Shown here piece by piece: positions 5,799-14,684 of a stretch of DNA of 31,379 nucleotides. Origin of the DNA: JBNLBT01 sp050303435. Its GTDB lineage: Bacteria; Pseudomonadota; Gammaproteobacteria; Xanthomonadales; Marinicellaceae. Location: the NCBI GenBank assembly GCA_050303435.1, contig JBNLBT010000031.1:1-31379 (forward strand). The letters run 5' to 3'. Below the pieces are notes generated by a model. It saw only the letters and a program-made list of their open reading frames with translations, made no database searches and was not told the origin of the DNA. Both the position numbers and the translations under genes were made by a program. Position 1 is the stretch's first letter, and each line of letters starts with the position of its first letter.

Positions 5799-8642
5799 TC
5801 AATTCTTGCGAATCAGCTCATGCAGCGAAGTCAGAAATTCCAGTTCCTGGTACGGTTTGTTGTAAAATTCATCGACCCCCGCTTTCAATGCCATGTCCCG
5901 ATGTTTCGCTGTAGAACGTGACGTCACCATCAGCAAGGGCAGATGTTTCAAGGCAGCGCGTGAACGCACGTGCGCGGCCAGCTCCAGACCGTTCATGCGC
6001 GGCATTTCCAGATCGATCACCAAGGCATCGGGGCGATTCTTTTCCAGCAACGACACCGCTTCCAGACCGTCCACTGCACTGAGCGTTTTGTAACCCGCAT
6101 TCTTCAGTGTCTCGATCATGCTGCCGCGCGCGCTGATGGAATCGTCCACCACCAACACGGTGTGGGCTTTAACCTTGTCCATTTCGATGTGCATGCGATC
6201 AACCGTGTCATTGCGGCTCATCGGCCGCTTGAGCAATTCGACCAGATCCAGCACCGGCGCAATGCCGCCGTTGGCCTGAATTGAAGCGCCCATGACGCCG
6301 TTGATGCGCGGCACGAAATCGCTGAAGCGATTGACCACCAGTGAACGGCCATTGAGCGCCTGATCAATCGACAGCGCGTAGGTTTGATCTTCCAGGGACA
6401 CCAGCAACAGCGGCCGCACCGGGTCATCGGCGCTCGGCGTGGTTTCCTCAGGGTAACCCAACAGCGATTTCAGGCTCAGCAACGGATGGTGTTCTTCGGC
6501 AAAGACAAATTCAGGGCCGTTTTCCCCCTGCACGATTTCACCGGCGTCGGAATACAGCACCTGCTCCAGGCCGCTGCTGGGTGTGGCAAAATGGCTGTGC
6601 CCGACTTTGAACAACAGCAAGTGCATGGAGATCAATGTCAGCGGCACACGCAGCACAATGCGGCTGCCGCGCCCGGCTTCACTGTATATTTCCAGCGTGC
6701 CGCGCAATTCTTCAATCGCCCGGGACACCACATCCATGCCGATGCCACGACCGGACACCTGCGAGGCCTCATCGCGGGTGGTGAATCCGGCCATGGTGGT
6801 CAAATTCAGCCAATCCTGCTCGTCCAGCCCCTGATCGGACTTCACCAACCCTGAGGACAGCGCCATGCCACGGATCAGTTCCACATCGAAGCCACCGCCA
6901 TCGTCCACGACTTCGATCAGCAGGCTTTCACCGCGGCGGGAAAATTTCACTTCAATTTTGCCGCGCTCGGGCTTGCCCCGTTCCAGGCGCAGTGGCGCCT
7001 CTTCAATGCCGTGGTCCACCGCGTTGCGCAACACGTGCAAAATCGGCGCCACCATGCGGTCAATGATCTGATTGTCGATTTGCAATTCAGCGCCGGTGAT
7101 TTCCAGGTCCACCTGTTTATCCACCGTCTTGGCCGCCTGACGCACGCCGCGTTGCAAACGCGCCACCACGGTTTCCAGCGGCGACAGGCGCGTCGATGTC
7201 AAGGTGTCGTTGAGCTCATTACTGAGCCCGTCCAGTTGATGACGCATTTCCTGAATCCGGCCCAATGAAGCGCGGATCAGATCGGTGAATTCTTCGGTAT
7301 CGCGCAGCGACTCGGCCAGGGCATTGGCGGCGCTGTGCAATTCATTGTATTCATCCATTTCCAGGGGATCGAAGCCGGTCTGACCGACGCGGCTGCCGGC
7401 CAGCATGCGTTGCACCGGGATGCTGCGCAACTCCAGCAGGTCCTGCAAGTCGTTCATGCGACTGTGCACCACCGCGTTGTGCTCGTGCAGCATTTTTGCC
7501 TTGGCACCGGTTTGACTCAATTCACCCTCGACTTGCACCAGTGAAGTGGCCATCTCACCGGCCAGAGAACTGAGCACGCGAATGGACCGACCCGAAACCC
7601 GGGTAACGCCCTCTGCGGCGGCCGCGTCGTGTGCCGCCGCGGCGCGGGGCTGAGCCGGCGCCTGTTTGACCGGCGTGTGCGTTTCTGCTGGCGAGGTGGC
7701 ATCCTCTTCCGCGGTTTCTTCTGGGGCTTCGGCATCAGCATCCATCAGGCTTTCCCACTGACCCAAGGCGTCCAGCACCGCCTGGAAATTGCCCGGTGGT
7801 TCGGTGTTTTCAATGATGGATTCGGTGATTTCCTGCAAGCAGTCGGTGGCATCGATCAGCACATCGGCCAGGCCTGGAGAGACCCCACGGCGATGGGCCA
7901 CCAATTCATCAAACACGTCTTCCAGCCGATGCGTGAGGGTGGCAATGCTGCTCAAACCCACGATGTTGGCCGTGCCTTTGACCGTGTGCGCGGTGCGTTG
8001 CGCCTTGCGCAAATCTTCAAGTTCACCCCGCCCAGCGGCCAAATCCGCCACCAGGGCCGACAGCTCGCGCACCTGATCGGGCACCTCGATGTGAAACACA
8101 TCGATCAGCCGCGGGTCCACGTCTTCGGCAAAAGTCAGTGACAGGGACGCTGCATCGACCGCCGCCGCATCCGCCCCATCGGTTTCAGAGAGGGCCTGCG
8201 CGAAGGTCAGGGACAGCGACTCGGCCAGTTCTTCGGCGCGTTCTTCGGCCATCGGCACTGGCCAGCCAGCGTCCTGCGACTGCAGCAACAAGGCGCCGAG
8301 CTGTTCAATGTTTTCCGGGTCGTCCAGACATGCCTGCAGCGTCTGCAGCCAGTCGCGGATCAAAACGGCCAGGCCTTGCCAGGGCGCCGCATCGCTCTCA
8401 GACTGCTCGGCGGCTTCCACATTGGCGATCACGAAGCGACACAAATCACCCAGTTGCTCAAATTCCACAATGTCTGCGCCTTCGGCCAGACGGGTGAGAA
8501 ATGCGCGCAGCTGATCGGCGGCCTGTGCCACATCGGACGGGTCTCCAGCGGGCTGACTCAGTACATCAAAATGCGGCGTCAGTTCATCCCGGGATTCAGC
8601 CAGCTCACTGGCCAGAGCCGCAAGTATGTTGCGCTCAATCAT
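5799..8642 (-). CDS. chpA: ChpA/PilL-type hybrid chemosensory histidine kinase (Hpt, CheA core, CheW, receiver)
   Basis: 947 aa, cytoplasmic. Domain order: N-terminal helical region (1-170) without a clear phospho-His; one Hpt domain with AHTVKGTANIVGL (His219); an acidic, Ala/Pro-rich linker (300-345); dimerisation helices (350-500); HATPase with N-box HVLRNAVDHGIE (Asn540), DDGGGFD and GRGIGMDVV (631-639); a CheW-like domain (665-805); and a C-terminal receiver with VLVVDDS and VIDLEMPRMNG (Asp877). Family members act with PilG/H/I/J to control type IV pili and cAMP. It is far shorter than P. aeruginosa ChpA (about 2,470 aa, eight Hpt-like domains). Its start lies 4 nt after the pilJ-like stop, so it is the last gene of the operon. 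No cheB or cheR/pilK gene is seen in the window. Confidence 0.9.
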   Translation of the reverse strand: MIERNILAALASELAESRDELTPHFDVLSQPAGDPSDVAQAADQLRAFLTRLAEGADIVEFEQLGDLCRFVIANVEAAEQSESDAAPWQGLAVLIRDWLQTLQACLDDPENIEQLGALLLQSQDAGWPVPMAEERAEELAESLSLTFAQALSETDGADAAAVDAASLSLTFAEDVDPRLIDVFHIEVPDQVRELSALVADLAAGRGELEDLRKAQRTAHTVKGTANIVGLSSIATLTHRLEDVFDELVAHRRGVSPGLADVLIDATDCLQEITESIIENTEPPGNFQAVLDALGQWESLMDADAEAPEETAEEDATSPAETHTPVKQAPAQPRAAAAHDAAAAEGVTRVSGRSIRVLSSLAGEMATSLVQVEGELSQTGAKAKMLHEHNAVVHSRMNDLQDLLELRSIPVQRMLAGSRVGQTGFDPLEMDEYNELHSAANALAESLRDTEEFTDLIRASLGRIQEMRHQLDGLSNELNDTLTSTRLSPLETVVARLQRGVRQAAKTVDKQVDLEITGAELQIDNQIIDRMVAPILHVLRNAVDHGIEEAPLRLERGKPERGKIEVKFSRRGESLLIEVVDDGGGFDVELIRGMALSSGLVKSDQGLDEQDWLNLTTMAGFTTRDEASQVSGRGIGMDVVSRAIEELRGTLEIYSEAGRGSRIVLRVPLTLISMHLLLFKVGHSHFATPSSGLEQVLYSDAGEIVQGENGPEFVFAEEHHPLLSLKSLLGYPEETTPSADDPVRPLLLVSLEDQTYALSIDQALNGRSLVVNRFSDFVPRINGVMGASIQANGGIAPVLDLVELLKRPMSRNDTVDRMHIEMDKVKAHTVLVVDDSISARGSMIETLKNAGYKTLSAVDGLEAVSLLEKNRPDALVIDLEMPRMNGLELAAHVRSRAALKHLPLLMVTSRSTAKHRDMALKAGVDEFYNKPYQELEFLTSLHELIRKN

Positions 8643-8646
8643 GACT

Positions 8647-10440
8647 TTATCCGTCTTTTTTCAGTTGCGGCAGTTTAAATACCTTGACCGACATCAACAG
8701 GCGTTTGGCCAACTCCAGCATGCGTTTGGTCTGTTCCATCTGATCTTCCATGTCCTGTGAGGTTTTTTCCGAACTTTCCATCATGCGATGTGCCCGCTCG
8801 GACAGCGTGGTGCTGATTTCCGCCTGGCGTTTGGATTCTTGCGCAATCTGATTCACCGCCGACACCAGTTTATCGGTGTTGGCCAGATTCACCGACATTT
8901 GCTGACCGGCGGTTTCCGCCATGCTGGAACCGGCCACCACGGTGCTGATGGTCTTGTCCATGGTCTGGATGGTGTCGTTGGTGTCAATCTGGATGTTTTT
9001 CACCAGATCTGCGATCTGCCCGGTGGCGTCTCGCGAACTTTGCGCCAGGCGCTGCACTTCCTCGGCCACCACCGCGAACCCGCGACCGGCCTCACCGGCC
9101 GCAGCCGCCTGCATGCTGGCGTTCAGTGCCAGCACGTGGGTGCGTTCAGACAGGGTGTTGATGATGTCCACGATCGCGCTGATTTCCTGTGAACGTTCAC
9201 CCAGCCGTTTGATCCGTTTGCCGGTTTCCTGAATTGACTCGCGAATGTCATTCATGCTGCTGAGTGTGCCGGACACCGTTTCCGCGGCCTGCCGGGTCGC
9301 GCCGGAGGTTTCCACCGCCACGTTGTCACACTCGGTCGCGGTGCTGGCAATCACGTTCAGATGTTCGGACGCATCGGCCAGTGAGCGCGAGGTTTCTTCA
9401 ACTTCGTTTTTCTGCTGTTTCACCGAGTCGTTCATGCTGATGGTCTGATCGTACACCATTTTACTGGAGCGACCCACCTGGTTGGCCACCCGATTCACCA
9501 TGTCAAGTACCGTGGCGATCTCTTCAACCATCTGGTTGATCGCGTCGGCCACTGAGCCGGTCACGTCTTTGGACACCGGCACCGACACGGTCAAATCCCG
9601 TTCGGACAGTTGCGCCACCGCTTCCAGCAATCGATACACCGAAGTGTTGAGGTTGTCGTTGTCTTCTTCAGCGCGCGCCAGGGTGGTCACTTTATCTTCC
9701 AACAACTGATCCAACGCGGTGCCCAGTTCGGCAATTTCATCCGAACCCTGCAAGTGCGAACGCATGTCAAAATCACCTTCCGACACCGCCAGCACCGTCA
9801 ATGAAATGCGTTTCATCGGGTCGACAATGGAGCGGTAGATCAGGAAGGCCAAGAAGCCGGTCAGCACCAGAGCGCCGACCACCAACAGAATGCTGATCCA
9901 GAAATAGGTGTCCACCGTGTCCAGCGCGTCCTCATAGGTCTGCGCCGAGACCGCCTGCCCCTGATCAATCAGGGTTTTCAGTGAATCTTTAAACGGGTCA
10001 ATCAAACCCGCCAGATCGTTGAGCACGAACAGCGACAGGTAACCGGTGTTCTCGCTGTCGAACAGGCGCGTCAATTCCGTGTGCGCTTCGGTCACGCCGC
10101 GCAAAGAGCCGCTCAGCATGGTCTGGTCCAGGCCATCAAGAGTGCTCAGACGGTCCCAGTCTTCACTGGTTTTGCGGATCACCTGGTTGAGGCGCTCACG
10201 GCCGTCGCCCCAGGTCATCGCACCGGTGTTTACCCGGTTGGCGGTTTCCTGCAGATTGGATATGTTTTCTGCCATTTCATTCAACTGCACCAACGCCTGT
10301 CCGCGCAAAAACACGGTTTGCGTCGAGTCACTGCCTGAACGCAAACCGTTCAGGGCAAACAAACCGATGATCAACAGAATCGCCAGTTGAACCCCAATCA
10401 ATAAACCCAGTCTGGGTGCTATTTTCAAATTGCCTAACAT
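8647..10440 (-). CDS. pilJ: PilJ-like methyl-accepting chemotaxis receptor
   Basis: 597 aa inner-membrane receptor. Two membrane segments (about 10-32 and 180-202) enclose a ~147-residue helical periplasmic domain. A HAMP domain (203-255) and a second HAMP-like unit (268-315) follow, then a long coiled-coil signalling domain with hairpin tip RTHVLALNASMQAAAAGE (434-451) and GRGFAVVAEEVQRLAQ. The tip resembles that of PilJ more than the canonical TNILALNAAVEAARAGE of Tar/Tsr. A strong ribosome site (AAAGGAGAG) precedes the ATG. Neighbours are a periplasmic binding protein upstream and the chpA-like kinase downstream. It probably controls that kinase, perhaps in response to the binding protein. 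The name pilJ rests on tip sequence and gene order. Confidence 0.85.
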   Translation of the reverse strand: MLGNLKIAPRLGLLIGVQLAILLIIGLFALNGLRSGSDSTQTVFLRGQALVQLNEMAENISNLQETANRVNTGAMTWGDGRERLNQVIRKTSEDWDRLSTLDGLDQTMLSGSLRGVTEAHTELTRLFDSENTGYLSLFVLNDLAGLIDPFKDSLKTLIDQGQAVSAQTYEDALDTVDTYFWISILLVVGALVLTGFLAFLIYRSIVDPMKRISLTVLAVSEGDFDMRSHLQGSDEIAELGTALDQLLEDKVTTLARAEEDNDNLNTSVYRLLEAVAQLSERDLTVSVPVSKDVTGSVADAINQMVEEIATVLDMVNRVANQVGRSSKMVYDQTISMNDSVKQQKNEVEETSRSLADASEHLNVIASTATECDNVAVETSGATRQAAETVSGTLSSMNDIRESIQETGKRIKRLGERSQEISAIVDIINTLSERTHVLALNASMQAAAAGEAGRGFAVVAEEVQRLAQSSRDATGQIADLVKNIQIDTNDTIQTMDKTISTVVAGSSMAETAGQQMSVNLANTDKLVSAVNQIAQESKRQAEISTTLSERAHRMMESSEKTSQDMEDQMEQTKRMLELAKRLLMSVKVFKLPQLKKDG

Positions 10441-10465
10441 GGATGCTCTCCTTTAATTCCGCGGT

Positions 10466-11734
10466 TTAATTTTGCGCCGATTGCACAGCCAACAGGCCGG
10501 GCCATTCATTGTCCGCCATCGGCCTGAAGCCATTGGCGTCCAAACGCGTCATCACAACCAGATCGGAACCCTGATTGTCGTCGGTGAAATTCAATTCCAC
10601 GCCGCCGAGTGAATAACGGCTGTTGCGCACCGCGTCGAGGAAATTCGCGCGGGTGATTTCTCCGGTGATCTCACGCATGGCATTGAGCCACATTTTGCCA
10701 ACGATGTAGCCTTCCAGCGACACGTAGCCGAATCTGTTGCCCAGCGCCTCACGCGCCTGCTGCACAATTTCCAAGTCGGAATCCAGCGAAGGCACCACCT
10801 GGGTCATCACCACGCCGTCGCTGATGTTGGCGTTCAACAAGGCGCTGCCAAAATTGTCCGCGCCGGTGAATGACACCGCGCTGAACAGCCAGTTCTCACC
10901 CTTGTATCTGGAGTATTCGATGAATTTGGCGATCATGTTGTAGGCCCCCACCGTGACCACAAATTTGCACCGCACGCCCTGCTGTTGCTCCCAGGATTTC
11001 AGTGACTGATATCCCGGTGCGGAGACGTTGGTGTTGCGCTGATACACGCCGACCGGTCCGACGCCGTTGCGCTCAGGGGCTTCGCCCTCCATTTCGATGA
11101 TCTGATTGAGCGCGTCGCGAATCTGATTGGACATGCGGTTGCTGCCGGCCAGCGCCTTGCGAATGCCGATGACCCCGGCCATGCCGTAGGCGTCGTTTTG
11201 CACATAGGCGCAAATTTCATTGGCGTCAATGCCGTTGCGCAAGGCCGCCGAGATCACCGCCGCGGTTTCCTGTACGTAACTGGCGCGGTAATTGACGATG
11301 TTGCCTTCACCCGGTCTGAGCAATCCGGCGCCGGTGAAAAACCCCACCGCCGGCACCTGGTTGTTGGCCAGGATCGGCAGCGAGACTTTGGCGGTGGGCG
11401 TGCCCACATTGCCAATCATGGCGAATATGCCCTGATCAATCAGGTTTTGTGTTTCCACGCTGGTCTTGCTGGGCGTATAGGAATCGTTGACGGTGATGTA
11501 TTCGATGGTCTTGCCCTGAATGCGCTGGCCGTCCAGTGCCGCCTCGATGCCGGCTTTCATGCCCTGCCCCAGGCCTTTCGATCGGCCTTGCAAATCCATC
11601 ACACCGCCGATGCGGATGGTGCGATCGCTGACCCCGGTTTCCGCGGCAACCACCGGAGATAATCCGGCAAAAATATGCATACCGGCGATCAGACCGCTGA
11701 TCAGCGCGACGCCCCTTTTGTTGTGACTTTTCAT
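10466..11734 (-). CDS. Periplasmic binding protein, branched-chain amino acid/amide (LivK) type
   Basis: 422 aa from the ATG at 11734, which has a ribosome site GGAGAG and a typical Sec signal peptide (basic MKSHNKR, hydrophobic core, cleavage near PVVAA/ET). The frame stays open to 11848, but the extra 38 residues are Arg-rich and would hide the signal peptide. The mature part is a type I periplasmic binding fold (Peripla_BP_6): IRIGGVMDLQG, ALDGQRIQGKTIEYITVNDSY, IGNVGTPTAKVSLPILANNQVPAVGFFTGA, VQNDAYGMAGV. Such proteins bind amino acids, amides or urea. No permease or ATPase gene is near. It lies inside the chemosensory operon, 26 nt before pilJ, so a sensory role as ligand receptor for the MCP is more likely than transport. 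The ligand is unknown. Confidence 0.88.
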   Translation of the reverse strand: MKSHNKRGVALISGLIAGMHIFAGLSPVVAAETGVSDRTIRIGGVMDLQGRSKGLGQGMKAGIEAALDGQRIQGKTIEYITVNDSYTPSKTSVETQNLIDQGIFAMIGNVGTPTAKVSLPILANNQVPAVGFFTGAGLLRPGEGNIVNYRASYVQETAAVISAALRNGIDANEICAYVQNDAYGMAGVIGIRKALAGSNRMSNQIRDALNQIIEMEGEAPERNGVGPVGVYQRNTNVSAPGYQSLKSWEQQQGVRCKFVVTVGAYNMIAKFIEYSRYKGENWLFSAVSFTGADNFGSALLNANISDGVVMTQVVPSLDSDLEIVQQAREALGNRFGYVSLEGYIVGKMWLNAMREITGEITRANFLDAVRNSRYSLGGVELNFTDDNQGSDLVVMTRLDANGFRPMADNEWPGLLAVQSAQN

Positions 11735-11878
11735 AGTTACTCTCCTCTGCAGGCACGCCCTCTGAAGACACGCCTTTGTGCGTTGTGTTCGCGTGCCCCG
11801 GGCCACAGCCCCTGAGCGACGCGTACGGTCAAAAATTGGTGATGGCACCGGTTCCAGCAGTGCCTGTCCTTCGCCCCC

Positions 11879-12397
11879 TCACAGCTGCCGCCCGGCCAGA
11901 ATGCGGAACAGCTGTGGGTAGGACAGCTCGTCCCAGCGCGCCTGCGCGTGTTGCAAGGAACGAATGAATGCCGGGCGAATCAACTCCGGCCAGTGTTCGG
12001 CCGCCTGGTCCGTTGTTTGCGCGGCTTCCTCAGATTCCATGTCCCCGAGAATGGGTTCCGGCAAGCCGTCAATGACGATGCCGGCAAAGTCCAGATCGAT
12101 TTGTACAATCAGCAGTGAATGTTGTCGCTTCAACGGCGATTTCTTGTCTTCCAGCGCGGCCAGGTCGTAGACCGGAATCAGGGTGTTGCGTTGATTGATC
12201 AAGCCCTTGAACCAGGGTTTGGTGTCGGGCAAAGGAAAAATTTGTTCCACCACACTGTACTGACTGGGCAGCTCGGGATCTTGCAGCCAGCGCAGGCCGC
12301 TGACTTTGAATCCGTAGCGAAATTGCGTGTGTAATCCCGCCTCGGCATTCTCGTCCAGCAACAGCGCTGCATCGTTTGCGTGCAAATCTGGGTCCAT
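11879..12397 (-). CDS. pilI: PilI-like CheW-domain coupling protein
   Basis: 172 aa with a single CheW-like domain over about residues 25-155. The clearest family stretch is FPLPDTKPWFKGLINQRNTL followed by IPVYDL, matching the conserved GLINxRG-LxPVxDL of coupling proteins, and later SLLIVQIDLDFAGIVIDGLPEP. CheW proteins bridge receptor tips and the kinase, here the PilJ-like receptor and the ChpA-like kinase. An AAAAGAG sequence lies upstream of the ATG. A gap of 204 bp separates it from the pilH-like gene and one of 144 bp from the binding-protein gene; both are wider than other gaps in this operon and could hold internal promoters, though none is clear. Confidence 0.82.
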   Translation of the reverse strand: MDPDLHANDAALLLDENAEAGLHTQFRYGFKVSGLRWLQDPELPSQYSVVEQIFPLPDTKPWFKGLINQRNTLIPVYDLAALEDKKSPLKRQHSLLIVQIDLDFAGIVIDGLPEPILGDMESEEAAQTTDQAAEHWPELIRPAFIRSLQHAQARWDELSYPQLFRILAGRQL

Positions 12398-12601
12398 TTG
12401 TTGTGCTCTTTTCTTGGGCGCCGGGGCGCCGTGGGTTTGGCTTGTACCGGTCTGTTTTAATTGCGGCCGGTTTATTCAGTCGCCGTTCGCGCCTGCGGTG
12501 ATTCTCGCTGAACAGTGAGGCGAGTGGGCCTCGGTGTGGCGGAATCCACCGCTCGTCCAGAGCTGCCAAGGGTCACTGGACGGATTGTGCGGCGTGCAGC
12601 G

Positions 12602-12967
12602 TCAGCCGAATCGATTGATCTGGTCGATGATCTGATCCACTGTGTACGGCTTGATCACATAGGCTTTGGCGCCCTGTTTGTGTGCCCAAAGCTTGTCCAC
12701 TTTCTGGTTGTTTGAACTGACCATGATGACGGGAATGTCTTTGGTTTTGGCGCCCTTGTTCAGCAAGCGACAGGTTTTGAATCCGTCCATGTCATCCATC
12801 ACCACGTCGAGGAAAATCATGTCCGGTTTTTCCCCTTCGGCCACCTTGATGCCTTCTTCACCAGATGAAGCCGTGTACACCCTGTAGCCCTGTTCGGACA
12901 ACATGTTTTCCAGCATCATGCGGTCGGTGCTTTGATCATCCACCACAAGTATTTTTGAAACTGCCAT
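12602..12967 (-). CDS. pilH: PilH-like single-domain response regulator
   Basis: 121 aa, a receiver domain and nothing else. It has the acidic pair in KILVVDDQSTDR, the phospho-acceptor Asp54 in MIFLDVVMDDMDG, a Ser switch residue in VIMVSSN and the conserved Lys in AYVIKPY. A strong ribosome site (AGGAGT) precedes the ATG, 16 nt after the upstream pilG-like stop. In Pil-Chp systems PilH is a CheY-like output or phosphate sink paired with PilG. With no DNA-binding domain it must act by protein contact or by drawing phosphate from the kinase. Confidence 0.85.
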   Translation of the reverse strand: MAVSKILVVDDQSTDRMMLENMLSEQGYRVYTASSGEEGIKVAEGEKPDMIFLDVVMDDMDGFKTCRLLNKGAKTKDIPVIMVSSNNQKVDKLWAHKQGAKAYVIKPYTVDQIIDQINRFG

Positions 12968-12983
12968 CTTTTACTCCTGATTT

Positions 12984-13865
12984 TCAATGTATTTGTTGTG
13001 CTTTTTCTTTTTTCTTCATGTAGCGCAGCAGTACGGTTTGCAGCTGCTGGCCATTGACCGGTTTGGTCAGGTACTGGTCGCACCCGGCCATCACGCCCCT
13101 GAGTTTGTTGAAACTGGACGATTTGCTGGTCAACATCACGATCGGCGTGCGTTTGGTGCCTTCAGCCGAGCGCATCAGTTTGCAGGCTTTGTAGCCATCC
13201 ATTTCCGGCAACACGATGTCAAGAAAGATCAAATCGTATTCACGCACACTGGCCAGTCGGATGCCCTGTTCGGCGGTTTCGACCAGATCGGCGTTGACGT
13301 TGTACAAATCGAGAAAAATTTTCATTTGCGTGCGCACCGCAAGAGAATCGTCGATCACCAGCACACGGCCGCTCAGGTGATTTCTGTTCGGCATCACACG
13401 CTGAGCGGTGCTCGTCATTCTGGCCGGTGCCTGCGCGGCAGTCCGCGTCGGTGTCTGCGCCTGACGTACACTGGCCTGACCAATCAGCATCGCCGGTGCG
13501 CATTTGAAATGCTTGACGGTGATTTCATCCAGTATCTTCAACAAGGAACAGCCCAATTTCCGTTTTGGCAAATAGTATTCGTCCGCCGAATGGCTGTTTT
13601 CTTTCATCGAGGTCAAAATCACCGGCACGCTGTTGTCGCTCTGCTTGCGCAGCACCATTTGCTTGATCGCCATCTCATCGTCACAGTCGACAAACAGAAT
13701 GTCAGGCTTGAGATTTGATCCGTTGTCTTTGACCAGAAAAGTCTTCTCCTTGAGGTTTTTGAGTTTCATCAAACTCTTGACGATCATCATCAGGCTTTTG
13801 TTCTGGCCCAGCAATTCCACCACGAATGTTTTTCTTGAGGAAGGGTTGGCAAGGTTGTGTGTCAT
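12984..13865 (-). CDS. pilG: PilG-like response regulator with an extra N-terminal pseudo-receiver domain
   Basis: 293 aa from the ATG at 13865. Residues 168-290 are a normal receiver: GRVLVIDDSLAVRTQ, Asp216 in DLIFLDIVLPEMDG, VMLTSK and Lys268 in YLTKPV, closest in style to PilG. Residues 12-120 look like a degenerate receiver fold (TFVVELLG, PDILFVDCDDE, VPVILTSM, YYLPKRKLG) without a clear phosphorylation pocket. A Gln/Thr/Ala-rich linker (125-160) joins the two. The frame stays open to 14399, but that extension is not protein-like. AAAGGA lies about 13 nt upstream of the chosen ATG, rather far. It is the first gene of the operon. The N-terminal half is richer in Lys, Phe and Asn than neighbouring proteins. 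The pilG name is tentative. Confidence 0.78.
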   Translation of the reverse strand: MTHNLANPSSRKTFVVELLGQNKSLMMIVKSLMKLKNLKEKTFLVKDNGSNLKPDILFVDCDDEMAIKQMVLRKQSDNSVPVILTSMKENSHSADEYYLPKRKLGCSLLKILDEITVKHFKCAPAMLIGQASVRQAQTPTRTAAQAPARMTSTAQRVMPNRNHLSGRVLVIDDSLAVRTQMKIFLDLYNVNADLVETAEQGIRLASVREYDLIFLDIVLPEMDGYKACKLMRSAEGTKRTPIVMLTSKSSSFNKLRGVMAGCDQYLTKPVNGQQLQTVLLRYMKKKEKAQQIH

Positions 13866-14684
13866 GATAAATCCAGGGTCCTTTGGTTTGTTCGCTGCAC
13901 GTGTGCCGTTGCGGCGGGTTGTGTGGTCATCCAGTGCGATGGGCAAAGCCTGTGCTGTTGTGCCCTCACGCCAGAGGCCCATTCTGTGCACAAACGCGCG
14001 TTGCCCTGCCGCAGTGTTCCACCGTCCATGGACACACTCAAAGTGTGCGGTCGAGGAAGGCCTGTTGCAGGTGCGTTGCGTTGCTTGATCACCATCGGGG
14101 GCGTGTGTCGGCGTTGCCCGGTGCGGCTTTTGCCTGTGTCCTGGGCTTTGGTCAAAGTCCCGGTTATATGATATGAATGTTGTCTCATGACTCACACCCC
14201 CAATCGTGAGTTTTTGTTGTGCAAGGTCACTATAGCAACGAACCGTGGTTTTCCGTTTGTGCAGAAATGAACACGCAACAAATTCAGCCCATCTCATGGG
14301 CACATGAAGTCCGCGCAAATGCACGACTCTGCGCGTCAATTCAGCGCGCACGGCGCGTTGAGAAAGCACACCAGTTGAGCGCAGATGCGCCCCCTGCACA
14401 AGCAGATCGAAAGCAATTATTTACAATCAGATCAATACTTTAAAGTGGCATTTTCGTGTTAGAACGGGTGCGTTTTCGCGGCCATGCACAGGCAGTCAGG
14501 GCGCTCAATCAAAGCCCAATGCGGGGGTGAAATTCGGGCCAAAAACCGCCGCGGAGCCCCCGGCAAAAACAGTTACGGATGTAACAATAATTTACAGTTT
14601 CCATGACAATTCCGGGGGAATGGCCAGCGCCGAGGGGATGCATCAAGCGGGCCGCGACCAGTTCGGCCGCGGTGTGTTCGGGTG
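13866..14684. other. 819-bp non-coding region upstream of the chemosensory operon
   Basis: No convincing gene on either strand. It holds tandem palindromes GTCCATGGAC (14024-14033) and CACACT-CAA-AGTGTG (14033-14047), an AT-rich patch at 14164-14178, an ACTCAC/GTGAGT stem (14190-14195 with 14206-14211) followed by T5 on the plus strand, and GTTAC-GGAT-GTAAC near 14571-14584. The part next to 13865 must contain the operon's promoter and leader, but I cannot pick a promoter with confidence. The part near 14684 is the 3' flank of the slyD-like gene and has no clear terminator. Confidence 0.5.

Noticed and set aside
11735..11848. Longer N-terminus of the periplasmic binding protein
   Set aside because: The extra 38 residues are Arg-rich and would bury a good signal peptide; the ATG at 11734 has a proper GGAGAG ribosome site.
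13866..14230. c-di-GMP (GEMM) riboswitch before the Pil-Chp operon
   Set aside because: The minus strand has GGGCAACGC and GGCTTTGCC-like pieces, but the conserved GGACGCAAAGCC core and tetraloop-receptor pattern are missing.
13866..14399. N-terminal extension of the pilG-like protein
   Set aside because: The frame is open, but the 178 extra residues have a composition unlike protein, match no family and would end at a normal receiver-fold start; the ATG at 13865 fits better.
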